Below are positions 44,282 through 53,479 of a stretch of DNA of 64,000 nucleotides, piece after piece (within the stretch, counting starts at the first letter, position 1; each line of letters opens with the position of its first letter). Under the pieces are notes generated by a model. The model worked only from the letters and a program-made list of their open reading frames with translations, was not told where the DNA came from and searched no databases. The translations under genes and the position numbers were made by a program. Source of the DNA: Candidatus Gastranaerophilales bacterium (lineage in GTDB: Bacteria; Cyanobacteriota; Vampirovibrionia; Gastranaerophilales; Gastranaerophilaceae); assembly GCA_944322855.1 (NCBI GenBank), contig CALUQG010000008.1, positions 1 to 64,000 on the forward strand. Reading direction: 5' to 3'.

Positions 44282-44616
44282 CGTGATGCTTTCAATAATG
44301 AAAGAGAAGCTTTATATTCTCTTTTCAGACACATTTTTTGATTTGTTAAATCTTCAATTTGCTTCTGGTAAGCAAGAATTTTTTGTTTTACTTCTGGATT
44401 GTTGCAATAATCCTCACGGGAAAGCTCCTGTATAGCAAGCATTTTCCCTTTGACCTGTGCATTAATAACTTTGTTTTTAATCATTTTCCTGTTATGCAGC
44501 ATTTTTTTCTGAGTACGGTAACTGCAAGCACAATCTTTTGTAGTACAAACAGACTTTGCCTCGGCAATACCGGACAAAATACAAACTAAAACCAACGTAC
44601 ACAGTATTCTTTTCAT
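44278..44616 (-). CDS. Small secreted helical protein A
   Basis: A 112-aa protein with a signal peptide (RILCTLVLVCILSGIAEA), a Cys-rich start (CTTKDCACSY) and a long, charged, helical remainder. MLHNRKMIKNKVINAQVKGKMLAIQELSRED matches the next protein closely (MLKNQKNVTNKIIDTQINNKMTRIIQVAND), as does the later QKQIEDLTNQK (QNDIVNLKNQK). Function unknown; periplasmic. Confidence 0.6.
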   Translation of the reverse strand: MKRILCTLVLVCILSGIAEAKSVCTTKDCACSYRTQKKMLHNRKMIKNKVINAQVKGKMLAIQELSREDYCNNPEVKQKILAYQKQIEDLTNQKMCLKREYKASLSLLKASR

Positions 44617-44707
44617 TGTAAATCCTCCTTTATTTATAAATACAAATAAAAGAATTTTAAAAAATAATCAATTAGACAGAATAAAACCTGTACGGCTAAG
44701 TAGAAAG

Positions 44708-45016
44708 CTAAAGTTGTTCTATTTGCTTTTTATATTTATAATTATTCAAAGTTTTTTGATTTTTCAAATTAACTATATCGTTTTGATATTGTTTTAAAAT
44801 TTTGTCTTTTTCTTCGTCAGACATTTTTGTATCATTTGCTACCTGAATTATCCGGGTCATTTTATTATTAATTTGTGTGTCTATAATTTTATTTGTAACA
44901 TTCTTCTGATTTTTAAGCATATTTTTTTGCAATTGGGTTTCGTCACTAATTGCAAAAACTATACTTGCACTAAAACAAACAATCATAAGCAGTGCTGCTA
45001 TTTTTATCTCTCTCAT
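44708..45016 (-). CDS. Small secreted helical protein B, paralogue of A
   Basis: A 102-aa protein with a signal peptide (IAALLMIVCFSASIVFA), then a predicted coiled-coil-like helix rich in Lys/Gln/Asn. It lines up over most of its mature length with protein A but lacks its cysteines. The 91-bp gap shows no clear terminator. Function unknown. Confidence 0.6.
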   Translation of the reverse strand: MREIKIAALLMIVCFSASIVFAISDETQLQKNMLKNQKNVTNKIIDTQINNKMTRIIQVANDTKMSDEEKDKILKQYQNDIVNLKNQKTLNNYKYKKQIEQL

Positions 45017-45150
45017 AAATAAGACAATCCCTATTCCTTTTGATACAAGATTATACTTAAAATCAATTATTTAGTAAACATACATTAAATAAATGATTAA
45101 AATTATTTAAAATTTTCTTATACTAAAATAAAATACGGGGAGATTGTATT

Positions 45151-45636
45151 ATGGGAATTCAAATAAATAATGAAGTGAATTTTCAAAATGAGATATTAAA
45201 TAATCTCTATACAAAAGTTCAGGGATATACATCACAATTTTTAAATACTGATACCAGAGAATTTGCATCATACTTAAAAGATAATTATGATTCTATAGAC
45301 AAAGATGCAAACAACGAACTTACAATGGAGGAAGTTTCTGCATCTGTAAAACAGCAGACAAAAAATCAGGAATTACAAAAACTTATTGAAAACAAAAGTC
45401 TTGAAAAAATGTTTGCCAATATAGATACGGATGAAAATGGTTCAATTTCTTACAGTGAAGCAAATCCTGACGGAAATTTAAAAGATATTTTTCAATCAGC
45501 ATATAATCAATACAAGACAAATCCTGACAATTGGGGAAATGCAGCATTGAGTTTGACTCAGAATTTATGCAAAAATTATTATGCATCAGCGGCAATGACC
45601 AAGTTAGCAACAAATGCAGTTAGCGCTCTTGTGTAA
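45151..45636 (+). CDS. EF-hand calcium-binding protein
   Basis: A 161-aa protein with two canonical EF-hand loops: DKDANNELTMEE (50-61) and DTDENGSISYSE (92-103), each with Asp/Asn/Glu at the expected ligand positions. No signal peptide. Rest helical and Asn/Gln-rich. A role in Ca2+ binding or signalling is likely; its partner is unknown. A purine-rich GGGGAGATT precedes the ATG. Confidence 0.75.
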   Translation: MGIQINNEVNFQNEILNNLYTKVQGYTSQFLNTDTREFASYLKDNYDSIDKDANNELTMEEVSASVKQQTKNQELQKLIENKSLEKMFANIDTDENGSISYSEANPDGNLKDIFQSAYNQYKTNPDNWGNAALSLTQNLCKNYYASAAMTKLATNAVSALV

Positions 45637-45715
45637 TATCGATTTAAGATTATTGCATATTTTGCTTGAAACAGTTATTATTAAATAACGGTTTATAACA
45701 CAGGCGAAATTAACA

Positions 45716-47287
45716 ATGATTAATATTAACTCAGTAAAAAAAGATATACTGGCATCAGTTATCGTGTTTTTGGTTGCTATGCCGCTGGCAATAGGTATTT
45801 CGATAGCATGCGGCTTGCCGGTTTATTGCGGAATTATCTCAGGAATAATCGGCGGTATTGTAGTAGGTGCCCTTTCTGGAAATTCTCTGCAGGTGTCAGG
45901 GCCTGCAGCCGGTCTTATATTGATAGTTGTAGATATTATCAATAATCTCGGGATAGAAAAACTGTTTTTGATAATATTTTTAGTTGGACTTATTCAAATT
46001 CTTTTTGGATTTTTGTCACTTGGAAAATGGTTCAGAGCAATATCACCTGCAATTATTCAAGGGATGCTTGCCGGTATTGGTATTTCTATTTTCCTGTCTC
46101 AGTTTCATATAATGCTTGATAGTAAACCACAAAATTCATTTATCGAAAATATTCTTGATCTTGGACGAGTTATTTATCATTCTGTTCTTCCGTTGAACGG
46201 CTCAAATCATCATCTTGCCAGTATGGTTGGAATTTTAACTATTTCTATCATTATTATCTGGAATGCACTTCCTTATAAAAAGCTCAAAACAATCCCTGCT
46301 GCACTGGTAGCTGTTATTGTCGCATCTTTATTTGCAAACCTTATGCACTTTAACATAAATTACATTGAAGTAGGAGACAATTTCTGGTCGTCCGCTACAT
46401 TTTTCAAACCGGCATTGCTGGCTGAATTATTTGATATAAAAATCATAATAAGTGCACTTGTTATAACATTTATCGCCAGCGCTGAAACTTTGTTGACATC
46501 AACCGCAATTGACAAAATGAGTGATAAATCAAAAACAGATTACAATAAGGAAATTATAGCGCAGGGTGTTGGCAACTCTATTTCAGGGCTTGCCGGAGGA
46601 CTGCCGATAACAGGTGTTATTGTAAGAAGTGCGGCAAATATTAATGCAGATGCGCAGACCAGATTTTCTGCAATTATGCATGGTGTCTGGATATTACTTT
46701 TTGTAAGCATTTTCCCTGCAGTTTTAAACTATATCCCAATATCTGCTCTGGCTGCCATACTAGTCTATACGGGATACAAACTTGTTGATGTTCAAGCAGC
46801 AAAGCATATTTTCAAATTAAGCAAAGGGGAATTTGCAATTTATATAATTACTCTTGTTGCTATTTTATTTACAAATCTGTTTGAAGGAATACTTGTCGGA
46901 TTTTTCTGTGCTCTTGTAAAAAGTGCTTATAAAGTTCTAAAAGTTGATATTGATACAGAATTTAGCGAAGAAACAAATACGGTTACAGCAAAAATCCATG
47001 GGAATATTACTTTTATTCAGCTTCCGACACTTATTGAAGCTCTGGAGAGTCTTCCAAGAGACAAAAATATTACACTATGCGCAGAAAGACTTCATTATAT
47101 AGATCATGCCTGCATTGATTTTATAAAAGAGTGGGAAAAAGAACGTCAATCAGAAATTACTGAGAAAAATCTGGATTATGACGTGCATGTTTCTTGGGAG
47201 CAAATGAAAGAAACATACCCGTCTTTTAAATGGTGTCATTTTCACAGGCATGCCGAAGAAAATAAGAATTCAAACTCTCAGCATTAA
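45716..47287 (+). CDS. SulP-family anion transporter with STAS domain
   Basis: A 523-aa inner-membrane protein of the SLC26/SulP family: the opening FLVAMPLAIGISIACGLPVYCGIISGIIGG and GGLPITGVIVRSAANINADAQTRFS (TM10 region) are typical. The last ~115 residues form a STAS domain. Cyanobacterial relatives move bicarbonate or sulfate; the substrate here is not set by the sequence. Monocistronic. Confidence 0.9.
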   Translation: MININSVKKDILASVIVFLVAMPLAIGISIACGLPVYCGIISGIIGGIVVGALSGNSLQVSGPAAGLILIVVDIINNLGIEKLFLIIFLVGLIQILFGFLSLGKWFRAISPAIIQGMLAGIGISIFLSQFHIMLDSKPQNSFIENILDLGRVIYHSVLPLNGSNHHLASMVGILTISIIIIWNALPYKKLKTIPAALVAVIVASLFANLMHFNINYIEVGDNFWSSATFFKPALLAELFDIKIIISALVITFIASAETLLTSTAIDKMSDKSKTDYNKEIIAQGVGNSISGLAGGLPITGVIVRSAANINADAQTRFSAIMHGVWILLFVSIFPAVLNYIPISALAAILVYTGYKLVDVQAAKHIFKLSKGEFAIYIITLVAILFTNLFEGILVGFFCALVKSAYKVLKVDIDTEFSEETNTVTAKIHGNITFIQLPTLIEALESLPRDKNITLCAERLHYIDHACIDFIKEWEKERQSEITEKNLDYDVHVSWEQMKETYPSFKWCHFHRHAEENKNSNSQH

Positions 47288-47292
47288 AGAAT

Positions 47293-47670
47293 TCAAAGTT
47301 TTTCAATAACTTCAATTTCATTACCGTCCGGATCTTTTATGAATGCGATTTTGGATGAAGCTTCTTCAAGAATGAACGGCTCATACAGATATTCATAACC
47401 TAAGTTTTTTATTTTTTTATCAAATTCATTCATATTTTTTGTTTCGACTGCAAAATGTCCGAAGGCATTGCCATTTTGATAGCCGTTTTCAGGAATATCA
47501 AAGTTTTGCGTCAATTCAATTTCAAAGTCACTGTCTTTGTCTTTCAAGAAATGCAAAATGCTGTCTTCCAATTTAATTTCATGTGTCTTTTCAAGCCCGA
47601 GAAGTTCTGTATAAAACTTCATTGATGCATCAATATCTTTGACTCTTATCATTGCGTGTAAAATTTTCAT
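47293..47670 (-). CDS. gloA: Lactoylglutathione lyase-like (glyoxalase I/VOC) protein
   Basis: A 125-aa VOC-fold enzyme with H5 (ILHAMIRVKDID), FEIELTQN, FGHFAVE and NEIEVIEKL, which supply the His/Glu metal ligands of glyoxalase I. It would convert the methylglyoxal-glutathione adduct to lactoylglutathione. It is divergent from the glutathione genes across 111 bp, which supports the assignment. Confidence 0.85.
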   Translation of the reverse strand: MKILHAMIRVKDIDASMKFYTELLGLEKTHEIKLEDSILHFLKDKDSDFEIELTQNFDIPENGYQNGNAFGHFAVETKNMNEFDKKIKNLGYEYLYEPFILEEASSKIAFIKDPDGNEIEVIEKL

Positions 47671-47781
47671 TATGGTCTCCTGTATAAAATCACTCTTATG
47701 ATTTAATCATATCATGGCATTGTATTTTTTTGTGGTGTTGATATATAGTAGATGATATAAAACGGACTTGCCGGAGAGAAT

Positions 47782-48783
47782 ATGATACAAGAATTGCAAC
47801 AAACTATCCTTTTTGTAATTGATGATTTAGAGCTAAAATATTTTGAATTTAATGACCTTGTAACCAATTTCTGGTTAATAAAAGAGTTTTTGGAACGTAA
47901 TTTTGAAGTTTTTATTACTGTAAAAAGTGGATTGATGACAGAAGGTTGTATTGCAAAAACAATTTGTTATGAAGCTTATCTGAAAGACAACAACATTTTT
48001 TACAAAAAAGATGAGGCAAAAAAATATCCTGTTAATGATTTTGATATTGTATTTTTCCGCCCTGATCCTCCGGTAGATACAGATTACATCAATGCTTGCA
48101 ATGTTTTTGATTATGTTAATTCTGAAAAAACAATTGTCATCAACAATCCTGTTGCCGTAAAGAACTTTAATGAAAAATTTCACCTGAACTATTTTCCGCA
48201 ATTTGCGCCTGAAAATATTGTCACAGCCAATTCTGACGAAATTAAGAACTTTGTCAGGGAACATAAAAAAGCAATAATCAAACCGCTTAACAGATGCTTT
48301 GGAAGTGGTATATATTATCTGGATACGAATGAAAGAAATATTAACACCATAATAAAAAGCCTTACAAATGAAGGTAAAACAATGGTTATGGTTCAAAAAT
48401 ATCTTGAAGGCGCTGTAAAAGGGGACAAAAGAATACTGATACTTGGCGAACATGTCTTTGATGAATGTATAACTAAACTCCCCGGAAAAGATGATTTTAA
48501 ATTTAGTGAACATTCCGACAAATATTTTGAAACAGCCAAAATAACAGAAGAAGAAAAAACAATGGCTTTAAAAGTTGCCAAACAATTGAATTCTGTTGAA
48601 CTTTATATGGTAGGGCTTGACGTAATTGACGGTAAAATTACAGAAATAAATGTAACAAGTCCTTGTTATTTTATAAGAGAAATAAATATGCACAACAATG
48701 AACGTTTTCAAGATATCCTTATGGAAAAACTAATAGAACTTATTGAACTTAAACAGGGGAAAATACCTGCATCTGTATGCTGA
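47782..48783 (+). CDS. gshB: Glutathione synthetase, ATP-grasp (GshB-like)
   Basis: A 333-aa protein. The opening TILFVIDDLELKYFEFND and FRPDPPVDTDYINACNVF match the bacterial GshB N-terminal domain; the ATP-grasp part includes AIIKPLNRCFGSGI, VQKYLEGAVKGDKRILIL and DVIDGKITEINVTSPCYFIREI. It joins gamma-glutamylcysteine and glycine. GGAG precedes the ATG; its 3' end overlaps gshA by 7 bp. Confidence 0.88.
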   Translation: MIQELQQTILFVIDDLELKYFEFNDLVTNFWLIKEFLERNFEVFITVKSGLMTEGCIAKTICYEAYLKDNNIFYKKDEAKKYPVNDFDIVFFRPDPPVDTDYINACNVFDYVNSEKTIVINNPVAVKNFNEKFHLNYFPQFAPENIVTANSDEIKNFVREHKKAIIKPLNRCFGSGIYYLDTNERNINTIIKSLTNEGKTMVMVQKYLEGAVKGDKRILILGEHVFDECITKLPGKDDFKFSEHSDKYFETAKITEEEKTMALKVAKQLNSVELYMVGLDVIDGKITEINVTSPCYFIREINMHNNERFQDILMEKLIELIELKQGKIPASVC

Positions 48784-50141
48784 AACATATTCCAACAAAT
48801 AAAGAAGAAAATTTACTAACCGGAAAAACTCAACTGGTTGAGTTCTTTTATTCGGGGTTTAAAGATTGTAAAGAAAAGAAAACAGGGCTTGAGTTCGAAA
48901 AGCTTCCGGTTTTGAAAGAGTCATTTAAATCGGCGCCGTATGTTGATGTTGTCAAATTTTTAAATGAATATAGAAAAGAAAATTGGCAAAGTATTGTTGA
49001 AAACAATTCTATTCTCGGACTAAAAAATCAAGAAGGAACAATTACTCTTGAGCCGGGTTCACAAACAGAATTGAGCTTGGAACCGTCAGAAAATTTGTTC
49101 AATATAAAACAATACATAGATATCTATAATACCAAAACAGCACAAATTGCTGATAAATTTGGAATTTTATGGCTGGGCTGCGGCATACAGCCTGTTTCTA
49201 CTTACAAAAGTATAAATATTATTCCTAAAAAACGCTATGAATATATGACAAGGTATCTTCCTACAGTTGCTAAAAAACCTCTTGTTATGATGAGAGAGAC
49301 AGCAGGTATTCAATCAAGCTTTGACTATAAAAATGAAGAAGATGCAATGAAAAAGTTTTCAATAGCACTGAAATTGTCACCGATTGTAAGTGCTGCATTT
49401 TCAAATTCTCCGGTGAGAAACGGACATCTGACAAAATTTAAATCTTACAGAGCAAGCAGCTGGCTGGACACTGACAATGCAAGATGCGGACTTGTCAGTT
49501 CAAAAGCTTTTACTCAGGAATGTTTTTCTTTTGAAAATTATGTAGAAATTCTTCTGGATGTACCTATGATTTTTATTGAAAGAGAAATTGACAGTACAAC
49601 AAATGAAAAAACGGCTATAAAAATTGAGAATACTACTTTCAGACAGTTTTTAAGACACGGGTATCATGGCTTGTATCCAACAAAAGCTGATTGGGAACTG
49701 CATTTAAGCCTTTATTTCCCTGATGTAAGATTTAAAAATTACATAGAAATAAGAAATCATGACAACCAGAAAAAAGATAATATAATGGCTGTTCCTGCTT
49801 TTTGGAAGGGAATTATATACAATGACGAAGCCATAAATGCAGTTAATGAACTGCTAAAGTCTTTCTCATATTTTGATTTTGAATATATAAGAAGAAAAAC
49901 TCCGCAAAAAGGGCTTGATATAAAAATCAAGAACTACAAATTATCAGAACTTGCAAAAGAAATTTTTAATATTTCATTTCAAAGTCTCAAATCATATAAA
50001 GATGGTGAAGAAGTTCTTCTTGAACCCTTCAAAACGATAATTGACAGCGGAAAAACTCCGGCTGACATAATTATTGAAAACTGGGAAAAAGACTGGCATT
50101 GTGATATTTCTGAACTGATTAAATATTCACAGCTTTATTAA
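48777..50141 (+). CDS. gshA: Glutamate-cysteine ligase, plant/cyanobacterial-proteobacterial GCS2-like type
   Basis: A 454-aa enzyme of the GCS2 family: KTGLEFEKLPVL, ILWLGCGIQPVSTYKSINIIPKKRYEYM, and RETAGIQSSFDYKNEEDAMKKFSIALKLSPIVSAAFSNSPV are diagnostic. It makes gamma-glutamylcysteine, the first step to glutathione. It follows gshB, the reverse of the biosynthetic order, and overlaps it. Ends 11 bp before the convergent uvrA stop. Confidence 0.88.
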   Translation: MLKHIPTNKEENLLTGKTQLVEFFYSGFKDCKEKKTGLEFEKLPVLKESFKSAPYVDVVKFLNEYRKENWQSIVENNSILGLKNQEGTITLEPGSQTELSLEPSENLFNIKQYIDIYNTKTAQIADKFGILWLGCGIQPVSTYKSINIIPKKRYEYMTRYLPTVAKKPLVMMRETAGIQSSFDYKNEEDAMKKFSIALKLSPIVSAAFSNSPVRNGHLTKFKSYRASSWLDTDNARCGLVSSKAFTQECFSFENYVEILLDVPMIFIEREIDSTTNEKTAIKIENTTFRQFLRHGYHGLYPTKADWELHLSLYFPDVRFKNYIEIRNHDNQKKDNIMAVPAFWKGIIYNDEAINAVNELLKSFSYFDFEYIRRKTPQKGLDIKIKNYKLSELAKEIFNISFQSLKSYKDGEEVLLEPFKTIIDSGKTPADIIIENWEKDWHCDISELIKYSQLY

Positions 50142-50152
50142 AATTTTTATAA

Positions 50153-52987
50153 CTAATTAAGCATGTTTTTAAGATATTGTCCTGTGTAGGACTGCGGACA
50201 GTTGATTATTTCTTCCGGTGTACCTTCAAAAACAATATTTCCACCGCCATTACCGCCTTCTGGGCCAAGATCAATTATATGGTCTGCAATTTTTATCAAA
50301 TCCATATTGTGTTCAATAATCAAAATGGTATTTCCGTTGTCAGCAAGTTTATTGATTATTTTTATTAATTTATCCAAATCATACCAGTGCAGACCGACAG
50401 AAGGTTCATCAAGAAGATATAAGGTTTTTCCTGTAGCTTTTTTGTTAAGTTCCGAAGCCAGCTTTATTCTCTGAGCCTCGCCGCCTGAGAGTGTTGTAGC
50501 ACTCTGTCCGAGTTTTATATACCCCAAACCAACATCATATAGGGTTTTTAGCCTGCTTTTGATTTTTGGAATATTTTCAAAAAATACATATGCTTCAGCA
50601 ACTGTCATATTCAAAACATCAGAGATAGTCGCACCTTTGTATTTTACCTCAAGGGTTTCTCTGTTATATCTTTTGCCTTTGCAGACATCACATTTGACAT
50701 AAACATCCGAGAGAAAATTCATCTCGATTTTAATAAGACCGTCTCCTTTACAGGCTTCACACCTGCCGCCTTTGACGTTAAAACTGAAACGTCCGGGTTT
50801 GTATCCTCTGACTTTTGCTTCGTTTGTCATTGAATAGAGTTCTCTGATGTAAGTAAAAACATCCGTATATGTAGCAGGATTGGAACGAGGGGTTCTGCCT
50901 ATCGGAGACTGGTCTATGTCTATGATTTTGTCGATGTGTTCAAACCCTAAAATTTCATCCACACCTTGAGGTTTAGGCTTGTTACCCCTGAGCTTATGTA
51001 AAGCATATTCGTGTATCAAATCCTGCATCAAAGTTGATTTCCCTGAACCGGAAACTCCTGTGAGCGCTACGATTTTGCCGAGCGGTATATCGACATTGAT
51101 GTTTTTTAAGTTGTTCAAATGAGCGTTTCTTACCCTTAAAAATTCGCCGTTGCCTTCTCTTCTTTTAGATGGCACAGATATTTTCTTGGCACCGCTTAAA
51201 TATTGTCCTGTTATAGATTCTTTTACGGATTTTATTTCCTCAAGGGTTCCTTTTGCAACTACTTTTCCGCCATGCACACCGGCTCTGGGGCCAATATCAA
51301 CTATATAATCGGCATTTTTCATCGTATCTTCGTCATGTTCTACAACAATGAGCGTATTTCCGAGATTTCTTAAACGAAGAAGGGTTTTAATCAGCATATC
51401 GTTATCTCTTTGATGAAGTCCGATAGAAGGTTCATCAAGAACATATAATACTCCTGTTAAGCCGCTTCCGATTTGAGTTGCCAGCCTTATACGCTGAGCT
51501 TCACCGCCGGAAAGAGTCAAAGACATTCTGCTTAAATTCAAATAACCAAGCCCAACATCAAGCAAAAATTTAAGCCTGTCCCGGACTTCGTCCAGAATTT
51601 GTTTGGCTATTTTCATTTGATAATCGCTTAGTTCCAAAAACAGATTTGAAAAGAATTGAAAACACTCTGTAATCGGCATTTCACAAACTTCATTAATATT
51701 CTTTCCGTTGATTGTGACGGCAAGAATATACGGTTTTAATCTTGCACCATGGCAGTCTTTACATGGAGTCATTTTCATATATTTTTGGATTTCTTCTCTC
51801 CAGTACTCTCCGCCTGCTTCGTTATAGCGTTTTTCAAGAAACGGAATAACACCCCAGAACTTCATCTTATGGTTTTCATATCTGTTAGTGCCGAAATGTT
51901 TAACCTTTATATTTATAAGCTCATTTCCGCCATACAAAATTATATCCTGTTCTTTTGGGGGCAACTCTTCAAATGGTTTGTCCAAATCAATTTTATAATG
52001 TGAAGCTACAGAATTTAAAACATCAGTATAATACGTAGTCGTAGTTTTACTCCAGGGGTATATAGCACCGTCTTTTATCGATTTTTTTCTGTCAGGAATA
52101 ACCAGATCAGGATCTATAACAAAATCATAGCCAAGTCCGGAACATGTAGGACAGGCGCCATATGGACTGTTGAAGCTGAAACTTCTTGGGGAAAGTTCTT
52201 CAAAGCTCAAACCGCACTTGGGGCAAGCTAACTTTTCTGAAAAAATTAGTTCCTTATCTCCGATAACATCTACCGTCATCAGTCCGTTTGCTCTTTTCAA
52301 AGCAATCTGAGCGCTATCCGCCAATCTTGATTTTGCTGATTCTTTTATAACTATCCTGTCGACTATTACATCTATATCGTGTTTTTTTGTCTTCTCGAGT
52401 TTAATATCTTCAATATCTGTCTCGTCGAGGTTGTATGTTTCTTTGTCAATTTTTACACGTATAAATCCATCCTGCTTGAGCTCATTTATCAAAGATGAAT
52501 ATTCACCCTTTTTCCCTCTTACAATAGGTGCAACAATTTGAATTTTTGTGCCTTCAGGCAGTTTCATTATTTTATCAACAATTTCATCAATACTCTGAGG
52601 CTTAATTTCATCACCGCATTCAGGGCAATGTGGTGTGCCTATTCTTGCAAACAAGAGTCTCAGATAATCATAAATTTCCGTAACAGTCCCAACCGTAGAA
52701 CGGGGGTTATTTGAAGTTGATTTTTGGTCAATTGAAATAGCAGGGGATAGACCTTCAATGCTTTCAACATCCGGTTTGTCCATTTGTCCGAGAAACTGGC
52801 GGGCATATGTTGAGAGACTTTCTACATATCTTCTTTGTCCTTCTGCAAATATAGTATCAAAAGCAAGGGAGCTTTTCCCCGAACCGGAGACTCCCGTAAA
52901 TACAATTAGTTCGTTTTTGGGAAGCTCAAGATCTATATTACGCAAATTATGCTGGTTAGCACCTTTTATGATAATTTTATCATTCAT
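50153..52987 (-). CDS. uvrA: Excinuclease ABC subunit A
   Basis: A 944-aa UvrA, the damage-recognising subunit of nucleotide excision repair. Two ABC ATPase modules: Walker A GVSGSGKSSLAFDTIF (N-half) and GVSGSGKSTLMQDL (C-half), two LSGGEAQR signatures, and zinc modules CPECGDEI, CPKCG...CPTC and CEACKGDG...CDVCKGKR. Normal length. The ATG is just downstream of a terminator-like hairpin. Confidence 0.98.
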   Translation of the reverse strand: MNDKIIIKGANQHNLRNIDLELPKNELIVFTGVSGSGKSSLAFDTIFAEGQRRYVESLSTYARQFLGQMDKPDVESIEGLSPAISIDQKSTSNNPRSTVGTVTEIYDYLRLLFARIGTPHCPECGDEIKPQSIDEIVDKIMKLPEGTKIQIVAPIVRGKKGEYSSLINELKQDGFIRVKIDKETYNLDETDIEDIKLEKTKKHDIDVIVDRIVIKESAKSRLADSAQIALKRANGLMTVDVIGDKELIFSEKLACPKCGLSFEELSPRSFSFNSPYGACPTCSGLGYDFVIDPDLVIPDRKKSIKDGAIYPWSKTTTTYYTDVLNSVASHYKIDLDKPFEELPPKEQDIILYGGNELINIKVKHFGTNRYENHKMKFWGVIPFLEKRYNEAGGEYWREEIQKYMKMTPCKDCHGARLKPYILAVTINGKNINEVCEMPITECFQFFSNLFLELSDYQMKIAKQILDEVRDRLKFLLDVGLGYLNLSRMSLTLSGGEAQRIRLATQIGSGLTGVLYVLDEPSIGLHQRDNDMLIKTLLRLRNLGNTLIVVEHDEDTMKNADYIVDIGPRAGVHGGKVVAKGTLEEIKSVKESITGQYLSGAKKISVPSKRREGNGEFLRVRNAHLNNLKNINVDIPLGKIVALTGVSGSGKSTLMQDLIHEYALHKLRGNKPKPQGVDEILGFEHIDKIIDIDQSPIGRTPRSNPATYTDVFTYIRELYSMTNEAKVRGYKPGRFSFNVKGGRCEACKGDGLIKIEMNFLSDVYVKCDVCKGKRYNRETLEVKYKGATISDVLNMTVAEAYVFFENIPKIKSRLKTLYDVGLGYIKLGQSATTLSGGEAQRIKLASELNKKATGKTLYLLDEPSVGLHWYDLDKLIKIINKLADNGNTILIIEHNMDLIKIADHIIDLGPEGGNGGGNIVFEGTPEEIINCPQSYTGQYLKNMLN

Positions 52988-52990
52988 AAT

Positions 52991-53030
52991 AAAAAATTAA
53001 TGTCCCCATAATCAATCTACAAGGACATTA
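52991..53030 (-). terminator. Hairpin between the hypothetical gene and uvrA
   Basis: On the minus strand TAATGTCC pairs with GGACATTA (17-base loop), followed by ATTTTTT. It ends three bases before the uvrA ATG, so it may end upstream transcription or act in the uvrA leader. Confidence 0.5.
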
Positions 53031-53047
53031 TTTCACAATATAAAAAG

Positions 53048-53407
53048 TTATTCAATTAATGTCCAGAAGGAAAACAAGTCTCTTTTCAAAAATCTTTCAA
53101 TTACTTTTTCAGGTAAATTCTTTTCTATAATTTTATTATTTTTGGAATACATTAAGGAGGCTTCTGTTTTTCCGTAATAGCTGTCATCATTTGTTTTAAA
53201 AACATATTTTGCAAACATATCGTAATATTGCACATCAGGATCCTTTTCACTATCTTTAATACCGCTCAATTTTATTTGAATAGTATCGGAATCTGTGCCT
53301 ATTCGTTTTCCTACAAATTTAAAATATTTTTTATCTTCTTCTGATAAAAGATTTCGCCCGAGCTGCCAATAATCCAAGACACCTGCCCAACAGCATCCAA
53401 AAATCAC
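53048..53407 (-). CDS. Hypothetical protein, probably 5'-truncated
   Basis: Up to 119 residues from a GTG at 53407; a TGA lies two codons upstream in frame. A TTG at 53377 (AGG upstream) is an alternative start giving ~109 aa. The first ~20 residues (IFGCCWAGVLDYWQLGR) look like the end of a signal or lipoprotein segment and lie in a GC-richer patch, whereas the remainder is AT-rich and hydrophilic. No family was recognised. Possibly a gene remnant. It occupies the place where yidD/yidC often follow rnpA. Confidence 0.35.
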   Translation of the reverse strand: MIFGCCWAGVLDYWQLGRNLLSEEDKKYFKFVGKRIGTDSDTIQIKLSGIKDSEKDPDVQYYDMFAKYVFKTNDDSYYGKTEASLMYSKNNKIIEKNLPEKVIERFLKRDLFSFWTLIE

Positions 53408-53479
53408 GATTCAGGATGACAGTGAGAGAGTCTGTTGGTTGTGGAATGGAAACAAAGCGAACGAAGTTTTTATCTCATT

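Noticed and set aside
45660-45700. GTTATT...AATAAC hairpin downstream of the EF-hand gene
   Set aside because: No T run follows and it is A/T rich, so it is unlikely to be a terminator.
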